From Seminavis robusta (lineage: Eukaryota > Bacillariophyta > Bacillariophyceae > Naviculales > Naviculaceae): a DNA stretch of 64,000 nt. The position numbers and the translations under genes are program-made. This document shows positions 1 to 9,014 of this stretch, in pieces. Position 1 is the stretch's first letter, and each line of letters starts with the position of its first letter. The notes beneath the pieces are model-generated. The model did no database searches and was not told the origin of the DNA. It saw nothing but the letters and a program-made list of their open reading frames with translations. The stretch is from NCBI GenBank assembly GCA_903772945.1, contig CAICTM010000055.1, positions 62,001 to 126,000 on the forward strand, given 5' to 3'.

Positions 1-217
1 AGTTTTTCAGTGGGTCTGGCAGATAGAGCAGCTACAGCTGCCTACAGCCGTGCTGCAAATTCCAACCGACCACACAACATACCGGTGCGTAGCTAGCCTA
101 CCAGTACTGTATCATACATGGACCATACAAGGACCCTCCGACCTGATACCGGAAGCCATCGGTGCAGAGCTATCCGATTCCAGCAAAGCCGGTACATGTT
201 GTTCTACGTATCAACAT

Positions 218-1831
218 CTATCTTATACTCATGGGTTCACTTGCGGATGGCACCATGAGACCAATAACAGCTTGCAAGCCAATCTCCGTTGTCCCACCAT
301 TGGTGCAAAGTTCGAGTGTGTACTCATCGGACGGGGGCACATGGTCTGCGATATGAACCCATTTCTTGAGCCATTTTCTAGCAACACCACTCAGGCACCA
401 TGCTCCATCATCCGAAACATTCAACTGATGTCCATTTAGTACAATTGATAGACGGGGAAGATCAAACGAAAACCCGAGCCATGCCAAGTCAGGTTCTTGG
501 ATTACAAAGGTTGTCGTTGATGTATCATTATTGCACATGGGAAGAATCCAACCATGGAAACGATCCTTGCGATCAGTGGCTTCCTTTCCCATGCTAATGG
601 TTCCCCACTTTTGTATATCGTCGTGATTCCCAAGGGCCAGGGCAGTCTGCCCCGCGATTCTGGGTTGCCAGGCAGAGACAGTTCCAATGCGAGAATCTTG
701 ACCAAAGAGATCGGTCCATAATGGATTCCAGGCTTCAGGAGAGTCCCCCAAAACATGACTGTGCCGAGGGATACCGGTATCGATGTTGAGTTCCTGTTTG
801 CTTGCCACTGTTGCTGCACTACCGGTACATGAAAGCAAGTCTGTGTAGATTGCATGTTGGATCATGTTGGAAATGAGTTCGACTGCCCTGCAGTTGGGGT
901 GGTGTGAATCATCAAGCAGGTCGTGGAAATTGGCAGCCACAGCATTGTGATCCACAGATGCTCCAACATTTACCAAGGAGATGCGCCACCCCATGCTGTT
1001 GTACTTTTCAATCAAATCTCCCCAGAATTCCAAGGGATGAGTGTTGATTGTTTCGTTGAGCTTTTCGGCTGCCTTGACTTGCCAGAGTGCCAAAATGAGA
1101 ATGGGAGGAGGAGGCTTGTTGGAAGATTGCCGAAAGTATGCATAAACCCGAGTCAACCAGAAATCTAGTTTCTTTGTTTTTTCTTCGATGGATCCCTCAT
1201 GATCATTCATGACATGCTCATGAATAATGAGATCAGTCCAGTTTGCATTGATTGTCTCATCTATCCACAGGGCACTCTCCACACTGCTTAGAGTCCCGTG
1301 AGCCATGTTGGATACCCCAATCTGAACAGTGTCATTCATTCCATTGTTAAGTCCCCGATACAGAAAATCGGCCCATGTTCCTGCATAGTCCTCTCCTCTA
1401 TACTGAAAGCTGCAGTTGCGTCCTGGCCTCGCTGATGCGGATCCTCCCAAAATGGCAATGTTGAATCTCGAGTTTGTTGTTTCACCATAAGCACGATTCT
1501 GACTCTGCAATATAGAGCCAATGGTGCAAGGTCTCCATGGAAGCGGGAAACCATTATCTAACACAGCTTGTGTCCTGGAGACCATAGTATCAAATGATCG
1601 CCTCCTGGAAAAACTCTTCAAAGCTTTCTTGGCTTGATTTTGCTGCGACTGCCACATTTCCTCGTGACGTGTACTAGTTTTGCGTTGCTCGATCGTTGCA
1701 GCTGCATCCCACGAGAACTGCGAGCCATGGTAGCAAAGAAATACCATTATCAGCAATGCAAAGCAGTTATGCCGTCGCAACCGCCAAGATTCCATCGCAG
1801 CCACACTACTAGTAGGAGGTCCCATTGTCAT
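218..1831 (-). CDS. Membrane-anchored SGNH-hydrolase-like protein
   Basis: The 537-residue protein starts at the first ATG of the frame; the frame is open further upstream but only from a TTG. A basic stretch (WRLRRH) is followed by a single hydrophobic segment at about residues 22-36, which suggests a type II membrane anchor with the rest in the lumen or outside the cell. The segment ILGGSASARPG, with the likely nucleophile Ser near 131, resembles block I of SGNH/GDSL hydrolases. DDSHHPN near residues 307-312 resembles block V, which carries the catalytic Asp and His. HEHVMNDHE lies between them and may stand in for block III. A further 200 or so residues form an unrecognised, probably beta-rich C-terminal domain. 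The fold assignment rests on motifs only. The substrate is unknown; an ester or O-acetyl group on a glycan is one guess. Confidence 0.7.
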   Translation of the reverse strand: MTMGPPTSSVAAMESWRLRRHNCFALLIMVFLCYHGSQFSWDAAATIEQRKTSTRHEEMWQSQQNQAKKALKSFSRRRSFDTMVSRTQAVLDNGFPLPWRPCTIGSILQSQNRAYGETTNSRFNIAILGGSASARPGRNCSFQYRGEDYAGTWADFLYRGLNNGMNDTVQIGVSNMAHGTLSSVESALWIDETINANWTDLIIHEHVMNDHEGSIEEKTKKLDFWLTRVYAYFRQSSNKPPPPILILALWQVKAAEKLNETINTHPLEFWGDLIEKYNSMGWRISLVNVGASVDHNAVAANFHDLLDDSHHPNCRAVELISNMIQHAIYTDLLSCTGSAATVASKQELNIDTGIPRHSHVLGDSPEAWNPLWTDLFGQDSRIGTVSAWQPRIAGQTALALGNHDDIQKWGTISMGKEATDRKDRFHGWILPMCNNDTSTTTFVIQEPDLAWLGFSFDLPRLSIVLNGHQLNVSDDGAWCLSGVARKWLKKWVHIADHVPPSDEYTLELCTNGGTTEIGLQAVIGLMVPSASEPMSIR

Positions 1832-3125
1832 CGCTGCGTTAACGTTGTTTTCCTGATGGGCAGTGTGCTCTGGTTTCTGATGTGGACAAAAAGCAAAAAG
1901 TGAGCGCAGGTTTTCGGTTTGCCTGGAATCCCGGCATAAATAACGTCTTTCTAAGCACAAGCACGTTTGAACTCAACGGCAAAAATTACTTGAAATACGC
2001 CTAAGGACTCACTAGTCCGTGAATAAGACGGCTCTGCAGGCTATTTTCCGCCCAAGCTGGACCACGCATCGTTGTACAGCCCGTCGGTAGAAGTGCACGC
2101 ACAAAGAACGGACCACGACACCTCTTTGTCCGTTCAAATTTTGATCGTAATTATTCGATGTTGGAGTAGCAAGGAAGTGCTCTCCAGGCTTCCAAAGAAA
2201 ACGACTGCGTCGCAATTTTTCAGGGGATCCCACGCTTGCCACAACTAAGCATCATCTACAGCAGTTTGCGTTGGACGGACAAACGAGGCTTTGATAAACT
2301 GACGTATCGCAATCACCAGTGAGAATCTGTAGTAGGTTGCAGTCGGCTGTGCAATATTTGGTTTTGTTAAACAAAAAGTTGTATCCAGTGAATTCTTTGT
2401 TGAAGCCAGCCTATTTTATCAGAAAGCTTTCGAATAAAGGCATCCAAGGCCTAACTTAGTTCGCTCAGTTTCATCGAACAGAGGTGCAAACAAACTTATT
2501 AACAAGTTTGATTGTGCAAAGATGCCCCTTTTTGATACCCCTTTTTATTGATTGACAAGCATTTATTTTTACACAGTAATGCAGACTACTATACGGGGTA
2601 TCCAAATGAGATCAAAACTTGGATGCCCCTGTAGCCTCAACGTGTAGAACCAGGCTGCTCCCATTTTCAGGGGGATGCACTATCTGTCGTGGAGTGAAAG
2701 TACGCCACCAACGTGATCTTCGTTCCGCATGGTCTGACCATTGAGAGAGCTCCCAATGTTTCTGAATTCTCTCTCGTGGCTCTCTCGTCTCTCTCTTGTA
2801 TTTACACGTTGTCCATCCTACGTATGATTCCAGTACCACTATACACAAAGTGTGATTGAGAAGAGGGAATGCCTTGCTGGGACAAATGCTAGCGATTTAT
2901 GACTCCCTTTGACATTTTCTGAGAAATTGGAGTCAATGCGAACAGGTCAGCGTGGAATTCTACGAGGCTTCCCCTACAACAAGACGAAACTGAACTGACA
3001 GCTCTTTGACGTCGACAGTCTTGGCATGGCTTTATTGTAAGCTCATAAATTTACTTGTTCACCTCCAGTGCACACTCTTTCTAGCACCAAACTCTACCAA
3101 ACAACACTTATCTCGATACCCCACC
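1832..3125. other. Intergenic, no gene seen
   Basis: This stretch lies between two divergent genes and probably holds both promoters. No frame has convincing coding character. The short open frames at 2012-2242 and 2612-2848 show no motif and no good start context. Confidence 0.5.
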
Positions 3126-3145
3126 ATGGCGTCTTCTCAACAAGC

Positions 3146-3200
<55 letters not shown>

Positions 3201-3761
3201 CAAGGCACCAAGCGCAGCCTCGAAGAACGAGCTGGTGTCGACCAATTGGTAAAGGGCTTGAGTGATACAGGTATTACCAAAGCCAAATCAGTTGCAGCAG
3301 CAGCAGTTCAGTTCAGCACCAAGGACTTTCTCAAGAAGAGTCTGTATGGTAACGACTCGCACAACAGTCGTATTCAGAATGTTCATTCCATCTTCGCAGC
3401 GGGCCTTGAGCGCCGAAGGAGAGCTGCACAGTTGGGATACGATGATGATCAGTTGGGATACGGCAAGGACACAGCAGCAGCAGCAGCAGAGCCACCCATG
3501 AAGAGACGCCGCTTCCAACGCCGCAACTCCAAGACACCGGCCATGCTCTTCAAATCTCTCAACTTTCTTCCACAAGACTTGTTTTCCGATGAAAAGACTG
3601 CAGCATCTACAGCGACTCCCAAGCCATCGTCCTCGTTCAAACCGGTCAAGACTGATGACGACGATGATGCGTGGGACGGTGGCCTGGAGATTGCGGAGCA
3701 GCTTGTCAAGCATCTTCAGGAAAAGCGCCGAATGAGTGATGCCTCTCTGTCTGCTCATTGA
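3126..3761 (+). CDS. Basic low-complexity protein with polythreonine tract
   Basis: The 211-residue protein starts at an ATG in CCACCATGG context; the in-frame upstream ATG at 3006 has no such context. Residues 8-25 are a run of threonines encoded by an (ACA)n microsatellite. The middle has two basic clusters (ERRRRAAQ and MKRRRFQRRNSK) that could be nuclear localisation signals. They flank a QLGYDDD/QLGYGKD near-repeat and a run of five alanines. The C-terminus has a DDDDDAWDGG acidic patch and a short amphipathic stretch, LEIAEQLVKHLQEKRR. No family is recognised. A nuclear role is inferred from composition alone. The length of the threonine run is likely to vary between strains. Confidence 0.65.
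3145..3200 (+). repeat. (CAA)n coding microsatellite
   Basis: About 18 uninterrupted ACA/CAA triplets lie inside the open frame of the preceding entry and encode polythreonine. Triplet length keeps the frame intact when the copy number changes. Confidence 0.9.
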
Positions 3762-5002
3762 TTGAACGGGCGTGATTCGATTCCATGATAGGACCAGCCA
3801 GGCATCAGTAATTGTTGTATCTCTTGCTGTACGCTATTAATAATACGTATAAACTTGCATATGCATTGTCATCTACCGCTGTTTTTCTCTCGTATCGTTA
3901 TTTCGGTTAGCTAGCTACCTACACACTCTGTTCCATCTCGAAACCATGTCGTCGATTCTCTTCTGTCTTTCCAGCTATCTACAAGCTAGCCAGCAGCACG
4001 AAAACAATTTACTTTTCGGCTGCTGAGCTGTTGGCCTCCGCTGCCAGTAGCTAGCTAGCCAGACAGCCAGACATCTATCGGGTTCCATTTTTTGATGTAG
4101 CAGCCAACGAAGTGGCTATGATGTCTTCCGATTCCAAGCATCAATGCATTGACGTGTACTTCATCATCTTCTTTCATTCCGTAGCTGCCGGCTGGCAGCT
4201 GCTGGTTCCTCCTTGATGTTGCTGCTGCCCTTGCACCACGCACTCACCTTCCGTGCATTTGGACCACCTTCCTGGCAAGACAAGCTCAACAGCCCAGGGG
4301 TTGCTTCCGTGCACGGCACTCTCAATAGCAAGCAAGCAACAAGCAAGGAGATCGGCACAGACGCTGAGTGTTCAATCGCATTGAACAGAACGGGGCATCC
4401 TTATTCCTGTTCCCTGCCGCTTCGACCTCTCCTCTTGTCAAAGAGAACGACGTTCAAAAGAACAACTCGGAGCAAAAAGTTTTTCGCAGACAACTCGGGC
4501 AGTGCCGTTTGCAAAGCAATATCAGCCAGGGCACGGGGCTTTTTAGTCTCCTGCGGCAGTGCCAGATGTGTCCACTACTAAAGAGTAGATCTACTGCCAG
4601 CTCATCGTCTGCCTCACAGGGATCAATGTTCTGCCTGGGATGATGTGTCCTTTGGGGGCAGCCCCCGACATGCAGCATTCATCATGATACTTGACCGAAG
4701 CTACCAGTACCGTGCCAGTACCGGTGCCGATTAGCTCCTCTGAAAGCAAGCCGATTCTGGACAAGCTGGCTACTAACCCAGTCAGCTCCTTCCAGCTAGC
4801 TAGCTAGCTAGCTAGCTAGCTAGCTAGAGCTGGGAAGTTCAGTAGCAATTGGCTCCTCTGGCAAGCTAAGGTAGCTAGCTAGCCCAAGCTTCTCCGTTCT
4901 GTCCACTGTCACTCGACCCTGACTGTCCCTCACTTCTGATGTGGAATTGGCAATGCCCTCATCGTGTCAGAATTTTAGCCACGGGAGTCGATACTGGGTA
5001 CA
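3762..5002. other. Intergenic with simple repeats
   Basis: No supported gene. It holds scattered GCTAGCTA words, a (TAGC)n run, and an open frame at 4213-4581 that lacks coding character. The 3' part reads ACCGGTACCGTGCC-like words typical of this window's intergenic DNA. Confidence 0.5.
4795..4827. repeat. (TAGC)n simple repeat
   Basis: About eight perfect AGCT/TAGC tetramer units form a self-complementary microsatellite. Shorter versions occur across the window. Confidence 0.9.
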
Positions 5003-5337
5003 TGTACCTGGAAGGCTCCAGGTTTACGGTTGAAGCCGGCTCAAAGTCGCGGTAGACGCGAAAGTCGCGGAAGCTGTGAAAGTCGCGCACCGCGACTTTA
5101 GAACGACTATAAAAGTCGGGATAGTCGCGCAACGCGACTTAAAGGCGACTTCTCCGTGTTATTTACTAGTAATGCAACGCGACTTTAGAACGACTATAAA
5201 AGTCGCGATAGTCGCGCACCGCGACTTAACAACGACTATTTACCACGACTATCACGACTATCGCGACTACCGCGACTTTGAAGCTTTTTGCATGTGTATT
5301 GTGTATCCTCGCTGAAACCTGGTGCCTTCCTGGTACA
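5003..5337. mobile_element. Inverted-repeat element A filled with AGTCG words
   Basis: Left end TGTACCTGGAAGGCTCCAGG and the reverse complement of the right end, TGTACCAGGAAGGCACCAGG, match at all but two bases, giving a terminal inverted repeat of about 23 bp. GTAC borders both ends and could be a 4-bp target duplication or part of the repeat. The interior is nearly all variants of AGTCG/CGACT in both orientations. A stretch of about 52 bp at 5087-5140 recurs at 5174-5226, on either side of the core TTATTTACTAGTAAT (5159-5173), which sits at the element's midpoint. There is no coding capacity. It resembles a MITE in size and ends, but the word-array interior is unusual. Element C at 32113 has the same ends and interior. 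Confidence 0.75.
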
Positions 5338-5698
5338 GGAAGACACGGTCATTCTGCAATTTCAGCATTTTTCAGTCTTGAATGCTGAAATTTGCTGAAT
5401 TTTTGATGATGTTTGCTGACTGATGCTGAAATATACTGACTGATGCTGAACTTTGCTGAACTTGCTGAATCCATTGCTGAAAAATGCTGACAGATGCTGA
5501 ATCCAACCATGGTTATTTACTAGTAATTGCTGAATTCTGCTGAATCTTGCTGAACTTGCTGAATCCATTGCTGAAAAATGCTGACAGATGCTGACTGATG
5601 CTGAATGATGCTGAAATTGCTGAATCTGATGCTGACAAATGCTGAATTTGCTGAATCCAGTTTCAGCAAAAATAATCAATTACCGTGTCTTCCTGTAC
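5333..5698. mobile_element. Inverted-repeat element B filled with TGCTGA words
   Basis: The left end (5333-5353) and right end (5678-5698) are inverted copies of 21 bp with one mismatch, starting GTACAGGAAGACACGGT. The element abuts element A and shares its GTAC. The interior is a degenerate array of TGCTGA/TGCTGAAT words, mostly in one orientation, with inverted words (TTTCAGCA) just inside both ends. At the midpoint (5512-5527) lies TTATTTACTAGTAATT, the same core as in element A, although the flanking arrays are unrelated. The first ten bases of the ends, AGGAAGACAC, match AGGAAGGCAC of A and C. No protein is encoded. Confidence 0.75.
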
Positions 5699-5718
5699 TA
5701 CTAGCTAGTACCAGGTAT

Positions 5719-5797
5719 CATTCGATTGATTAGAATCGAATCGAATCGAATCGAATCATTCGAACCGAATCATTATCCGAATCATTCGATTCGATTT
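5719..5797. repeat. AATCG/GATTC simple repeat
   Basis: This is a run of GAATC pentamers in one orientation followed by ATTCGATTCGATT in the other, so the tract can fold back on itself. The same pentamer words occur near 27.05, 38.15, 42.2, 47.2 and 54.27 kb. Confidence 0.8.
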
Positions 5798-6309
5798 TTC
5801 AAAACACTCCTTCCAGTTTCATCCACGCTGAGTCGACACGGTAAGAATGATCTAACGGAACGTGGAATGAGTCGACACGCGGGATGGGAGTCAACACGAC
5901 AGGAGGGGAAACACATGTACAAACCGTTTCCGAGTTGCAACTCAGTTCTGGTACTACGGTACCGGTACGGTACGGTACGCTAGCAGAGGTGCATCCCCGA
6001 AACCTCTCTACCCAGGCCAAAATATCGTGTGTTGCTCCACGAGCGACGCGACGGGTGGTTTTACGCGGTTTGCTTCAGTCTTGAGGCTTCTCGCCGCATT
6101 TCGGTCTGGTTTCAGCATCGGATGGAATGTTCTCCCACGCTAGCGAAAAATCCAGTGCTTTCTGCAACGGTTCCCACCAACGAATTTGTTCAGTTCATAA
6201 AATCTCAAAAGCTTTCTGGATTCGGCTTCCCTTGAAATCTTTGCTTCTTCCTCAGCGAGCCACCACCCTCCTGACTCACCGCATGCATCCATCAAACAAC
6301 AATTACACC

Positions 6310-8153
6310 ATGGCAACACCAGTTCCTTCACCCGCTTTCATGCAACCTGCCGTCATCGAGCATTATCGAAGTCTTTGCGGTACTCCAACGCCGCCACCAG
6401 CAAGAAATGGCGATACCGCGTCCACGACCAATACAAGTAAAATGATCACGGCACTGAAATGGATCACCGCAATCCAAGAAGCCACTCAATGCCTTCGCGA
6501 TCAGGCGCAATCAGATATCAGCATCGAAGATGAAAAGGAAGTTGGGTCCGTTCGTCAGAGCCATTCAGTGAAAGTGACGGAACATGCCCTGGTGTATTTG
6601 ATGAGATTGGAAGCTCTCTTGCATCCATTGGAAGCGGAGTGGGATCAAGCTCCTCATTTTGACCCACCTGTGTTTGAACCCTACAAGATCCCCAAGAAAA
6701 CAACTACAGAACCTCGCGGCGACAAGAACAAGAAACGAAAGGGTCGGTCGGCAAACAACGTCGACCAGAGTCCCACCTCTGTAGTCTCGAACTGGGCACC
6801 TCAGGAACAATGGACTAAGGTCAACGTATCCTCGAATCGCTTTGCATCTCTTCATGATGATGACGATGAATCTGACGATGAAGAAAGTGAGACTGGGACA
6901 CCAACCACCAGTAGTCGCGCCACGACGGAAGACCTTGACGATTTGCAGGAAGCGGGGGATGTGCCGACACTAAATCGCATTGCTGAGTTCCCAACAGGCA
7001 CCATCTTTGTCATGCGGCGTCTCATGATTCGCATCGTCACGGCCCAATCGGAACTCTTTGCCTTTCAGGCAAGTGTTTACCGAAAAGCATCCAACTGGTC
7101 TTTGGGTGCAGAGACTTGTCACGCCAGTCTCTGGAAGATTCATCAGGGACTCTTGCTCGCAGATACTGAGATTTCTCGTTGTTTGTCCGAAGTTGGCGGC
7201 AGTCCTCTGGAACGGCAACCGCTGATGGAAGATGCCGGTAAGTCAGAGAGACAATTCCCGTGCTGTCATTTCAAAGGTTTGGCCGTTAGTCTCACCCCTT
7301 CCCCTCAACGACAAACCACAGGAATTGTCGAAGTGGCCGTCAAGTCCCTAACACAAGAACGCGACTCGTTTGTCCAAAAGGCTCTCGTCAAGAAGCGTCA
7401 ATTGATGCGCAAGCTCGAGGAGGTTTATATTGCCCGTACCAAAGCTAGACTCCGACTTGGAGAGTCCAAGTGGTGTGGCAATTATCGTCGTAATGAGCAT
7501 CGCGCCCACCAACGGGCCAAGCACGAAGAGCTTTTGGTTGAAATCCAATTGGCCTTGGACCATATGCTGCAGCTCGACACTCGTTCATTGGTGCATTCGA
7601 CGGATCAGCTAAAGCTGCGATTGCAGCATCAACCGCTGTCTTGCTACCCTATTCATCGACACAACAAGCAGCGCCCATCTGACTATGTGTCCAAGCGCGT
7701 TTCCTACGAGGAGTATCCAGATCCATCGTACTTTGACTGGAAGGTAAGCAACACACTTGCGAAAAGAATTTTGGGCACCAGTAGGCTTGTTCAGTCGTCT
7801 CACGAAATGCTACTACTGCATTGGTGGGGAAGTTTACCGGCACGTATTGCGAGGGTGGAAGTCACTTGGAATTCTATGAGAAACAAGGGATGCTACTGGA
7901 TTTCGACTTTGTCACGAAAAAACTCGAGCTAAGCTGGTTGCATCTATCCCGTCGTGGCAACACCACCTTCTTTCGATCTCCCGGGCCAACTCCTTCCAAG
8001 CTGTACTTGGGCCTCTTGGAATCGACACAGCCATGGAAAGTGGCTGCAGAACACAAGAAGATGCAAGCAGCTATGCCTGGCAACACGACAAGGGTTGCCC
8101 CTGCACAAAACTACCATCAGTGGAAGGTTCCTAGTGGTGCAGAAATGGTGTAA
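6310..8153 (+). CDS. Conserved-looking unknown protein, three exons
   Basis: The model is 6310-7237, 7322-7743 and 7833-8153, which joins to 556 codons with the stop. The start ATG lies in CACCATGGC context; an in-frame ATG at 6283 is the alternative. Intron 1 (GTAAGT..CCACAG, 84 bp) has no in-frame stop and is a multiple of three, so retention would be silent to the frame. Intron 2 (GTAAGC..GGGAAG, 89 bp) joins FDWK to FTGTY. The N-terminal half has a basic stretch (KNKKRKGRS) and an acidic stretch (HDDDDESDDEESE). The middle is helical and rich in Arg and Lys (VKKRQLMRKLEEVYIARTKA). The last exon looks beta-rich. I do not recognise the family. Confidence 0.65.
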
Positions 8154-8510
8154 CGGACTCGTCACTCTGGACTTTTGTGTCATTGGAAGGCGGGGAGGCT
8201 GTTTGTGAGCTTTCAATGAATAAGCAGGATGCTTCCAGCCAGCGCGCCGTACTAAACAAGAGATCATGATATCACAACGACGATCCTGAGAGATGCCTGT
8301 TTGGTCAGGTACTATAAACTTGAGCTAGGCTAAAGAGCACTATTGAAATCTGGATTCCAGTCCCTATTGCAAACTGAATTTGTATCTAAAGTGTACCGCC
8401 TATTTGTATGTAAAGTAAAGTGCAACCTTTTCAGTTGTAGCGTATAGCATGCACTATCTTATCAAGATCTGGGCAAAGATTAAAGTCACCGTTTCTATGT
8501 GTTCTTTTCT
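8154..8510. other. Convergent 3' flank, nothing seen
   Basis: This short spacer lies between two convergent genes. It is AT-rich toward 8340-8480 and probably holds both 3' untranslated regions. Confidence 0.4.
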
Positions 8511-9014
8511 TTATGCAGCTGTAGCAAGGATTGATTTGGTCAGCGATGATACGTCCTCTGAAGAACTACGGCTGTGAGCTGTCTTCCTACTCATATCCAC
8601 GCTCATGTCCTCAAGACTCTTGTGGCTGGCATGTCGTCTTGGGCATCTTGGTGGGAGACTCTTTGCTGGCTGAGGGGTCTTCCTTGTAGTTGTGGTTGAA
8701 ATCGGTGAAAGATTTGTTACGTCCATTGTGCTGTTTCGTTGCGGCATTCTGGGTGGGCAACAAGACTTTTCTCTTCGTTTTTGCTGCTCTTCCCCGTCGA
8801 AACGAGTGGGGTGGCTTGGTGGGACAACAGAGGCAACATCCGAATCATCTGCATCCCATCGTGTCAAACGGCGCAAACGAAGGACATTGCATGGCGTCAA
8901 GGCTGATGTATCTGATTTTCTGCGGCGTCTTGGTTGACAGTCCATTCGATTGGAATCTGGGATGAAGATAAACGAAGGTACGCTGGAGGCTCGGGCTTTC
9001 ATGGTTGCGTTCAT
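8511..9014 (-). CDS. Small Arg/Ser-rich hypothetical protein
   Basis: The open frame of 167 residues starts at an ATG. It is rich in Arg, Ser, Thr and Pro, with clusters such as QPRRRRKSD and LRLRRLTRW and several Ser-Pro and Thr-Pro pairs. No domain is recognised. Its composition is like that of disordered diatom proteins, but no splice or homology evidence backs it, so it could be a chance frame. Confidence 0.35.
   Translation of the reverse strand: MNATMKARASSVPSFIFIPDSNRMDCQPRRRRKSDTSALTPCNVLRLRRLTRWDADDSDVASVVPPSHPTRFDGEEQQKRREKSCCPPRMPQRNSTMDVTNLSPISTTTTRKTPQPAKSLPPRCPRRHASHKSLEDMSVDMSRKTAHSRSSSEDVSSLTKSILATAA

Noticed and set aside
3288-3758. 156-residue minus-strand frame with a run of Cys
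   Set aside because: It is the antisense of the CAG/GCA-rich coding region of the plus-strand gene.
4213-4643. Two overlapping plus-strand frames of 122 and 91 residues
   Set aside because: No recognisable features, and the two frames contradict each other.
5360-5680. Regular TGCTGA repeats that look at first like a CRISPR array
   Set aside because: There are no unique spacers of constant length, the words are degenerate, and the host is a eukaryote. The inverted ends explain the unit better.
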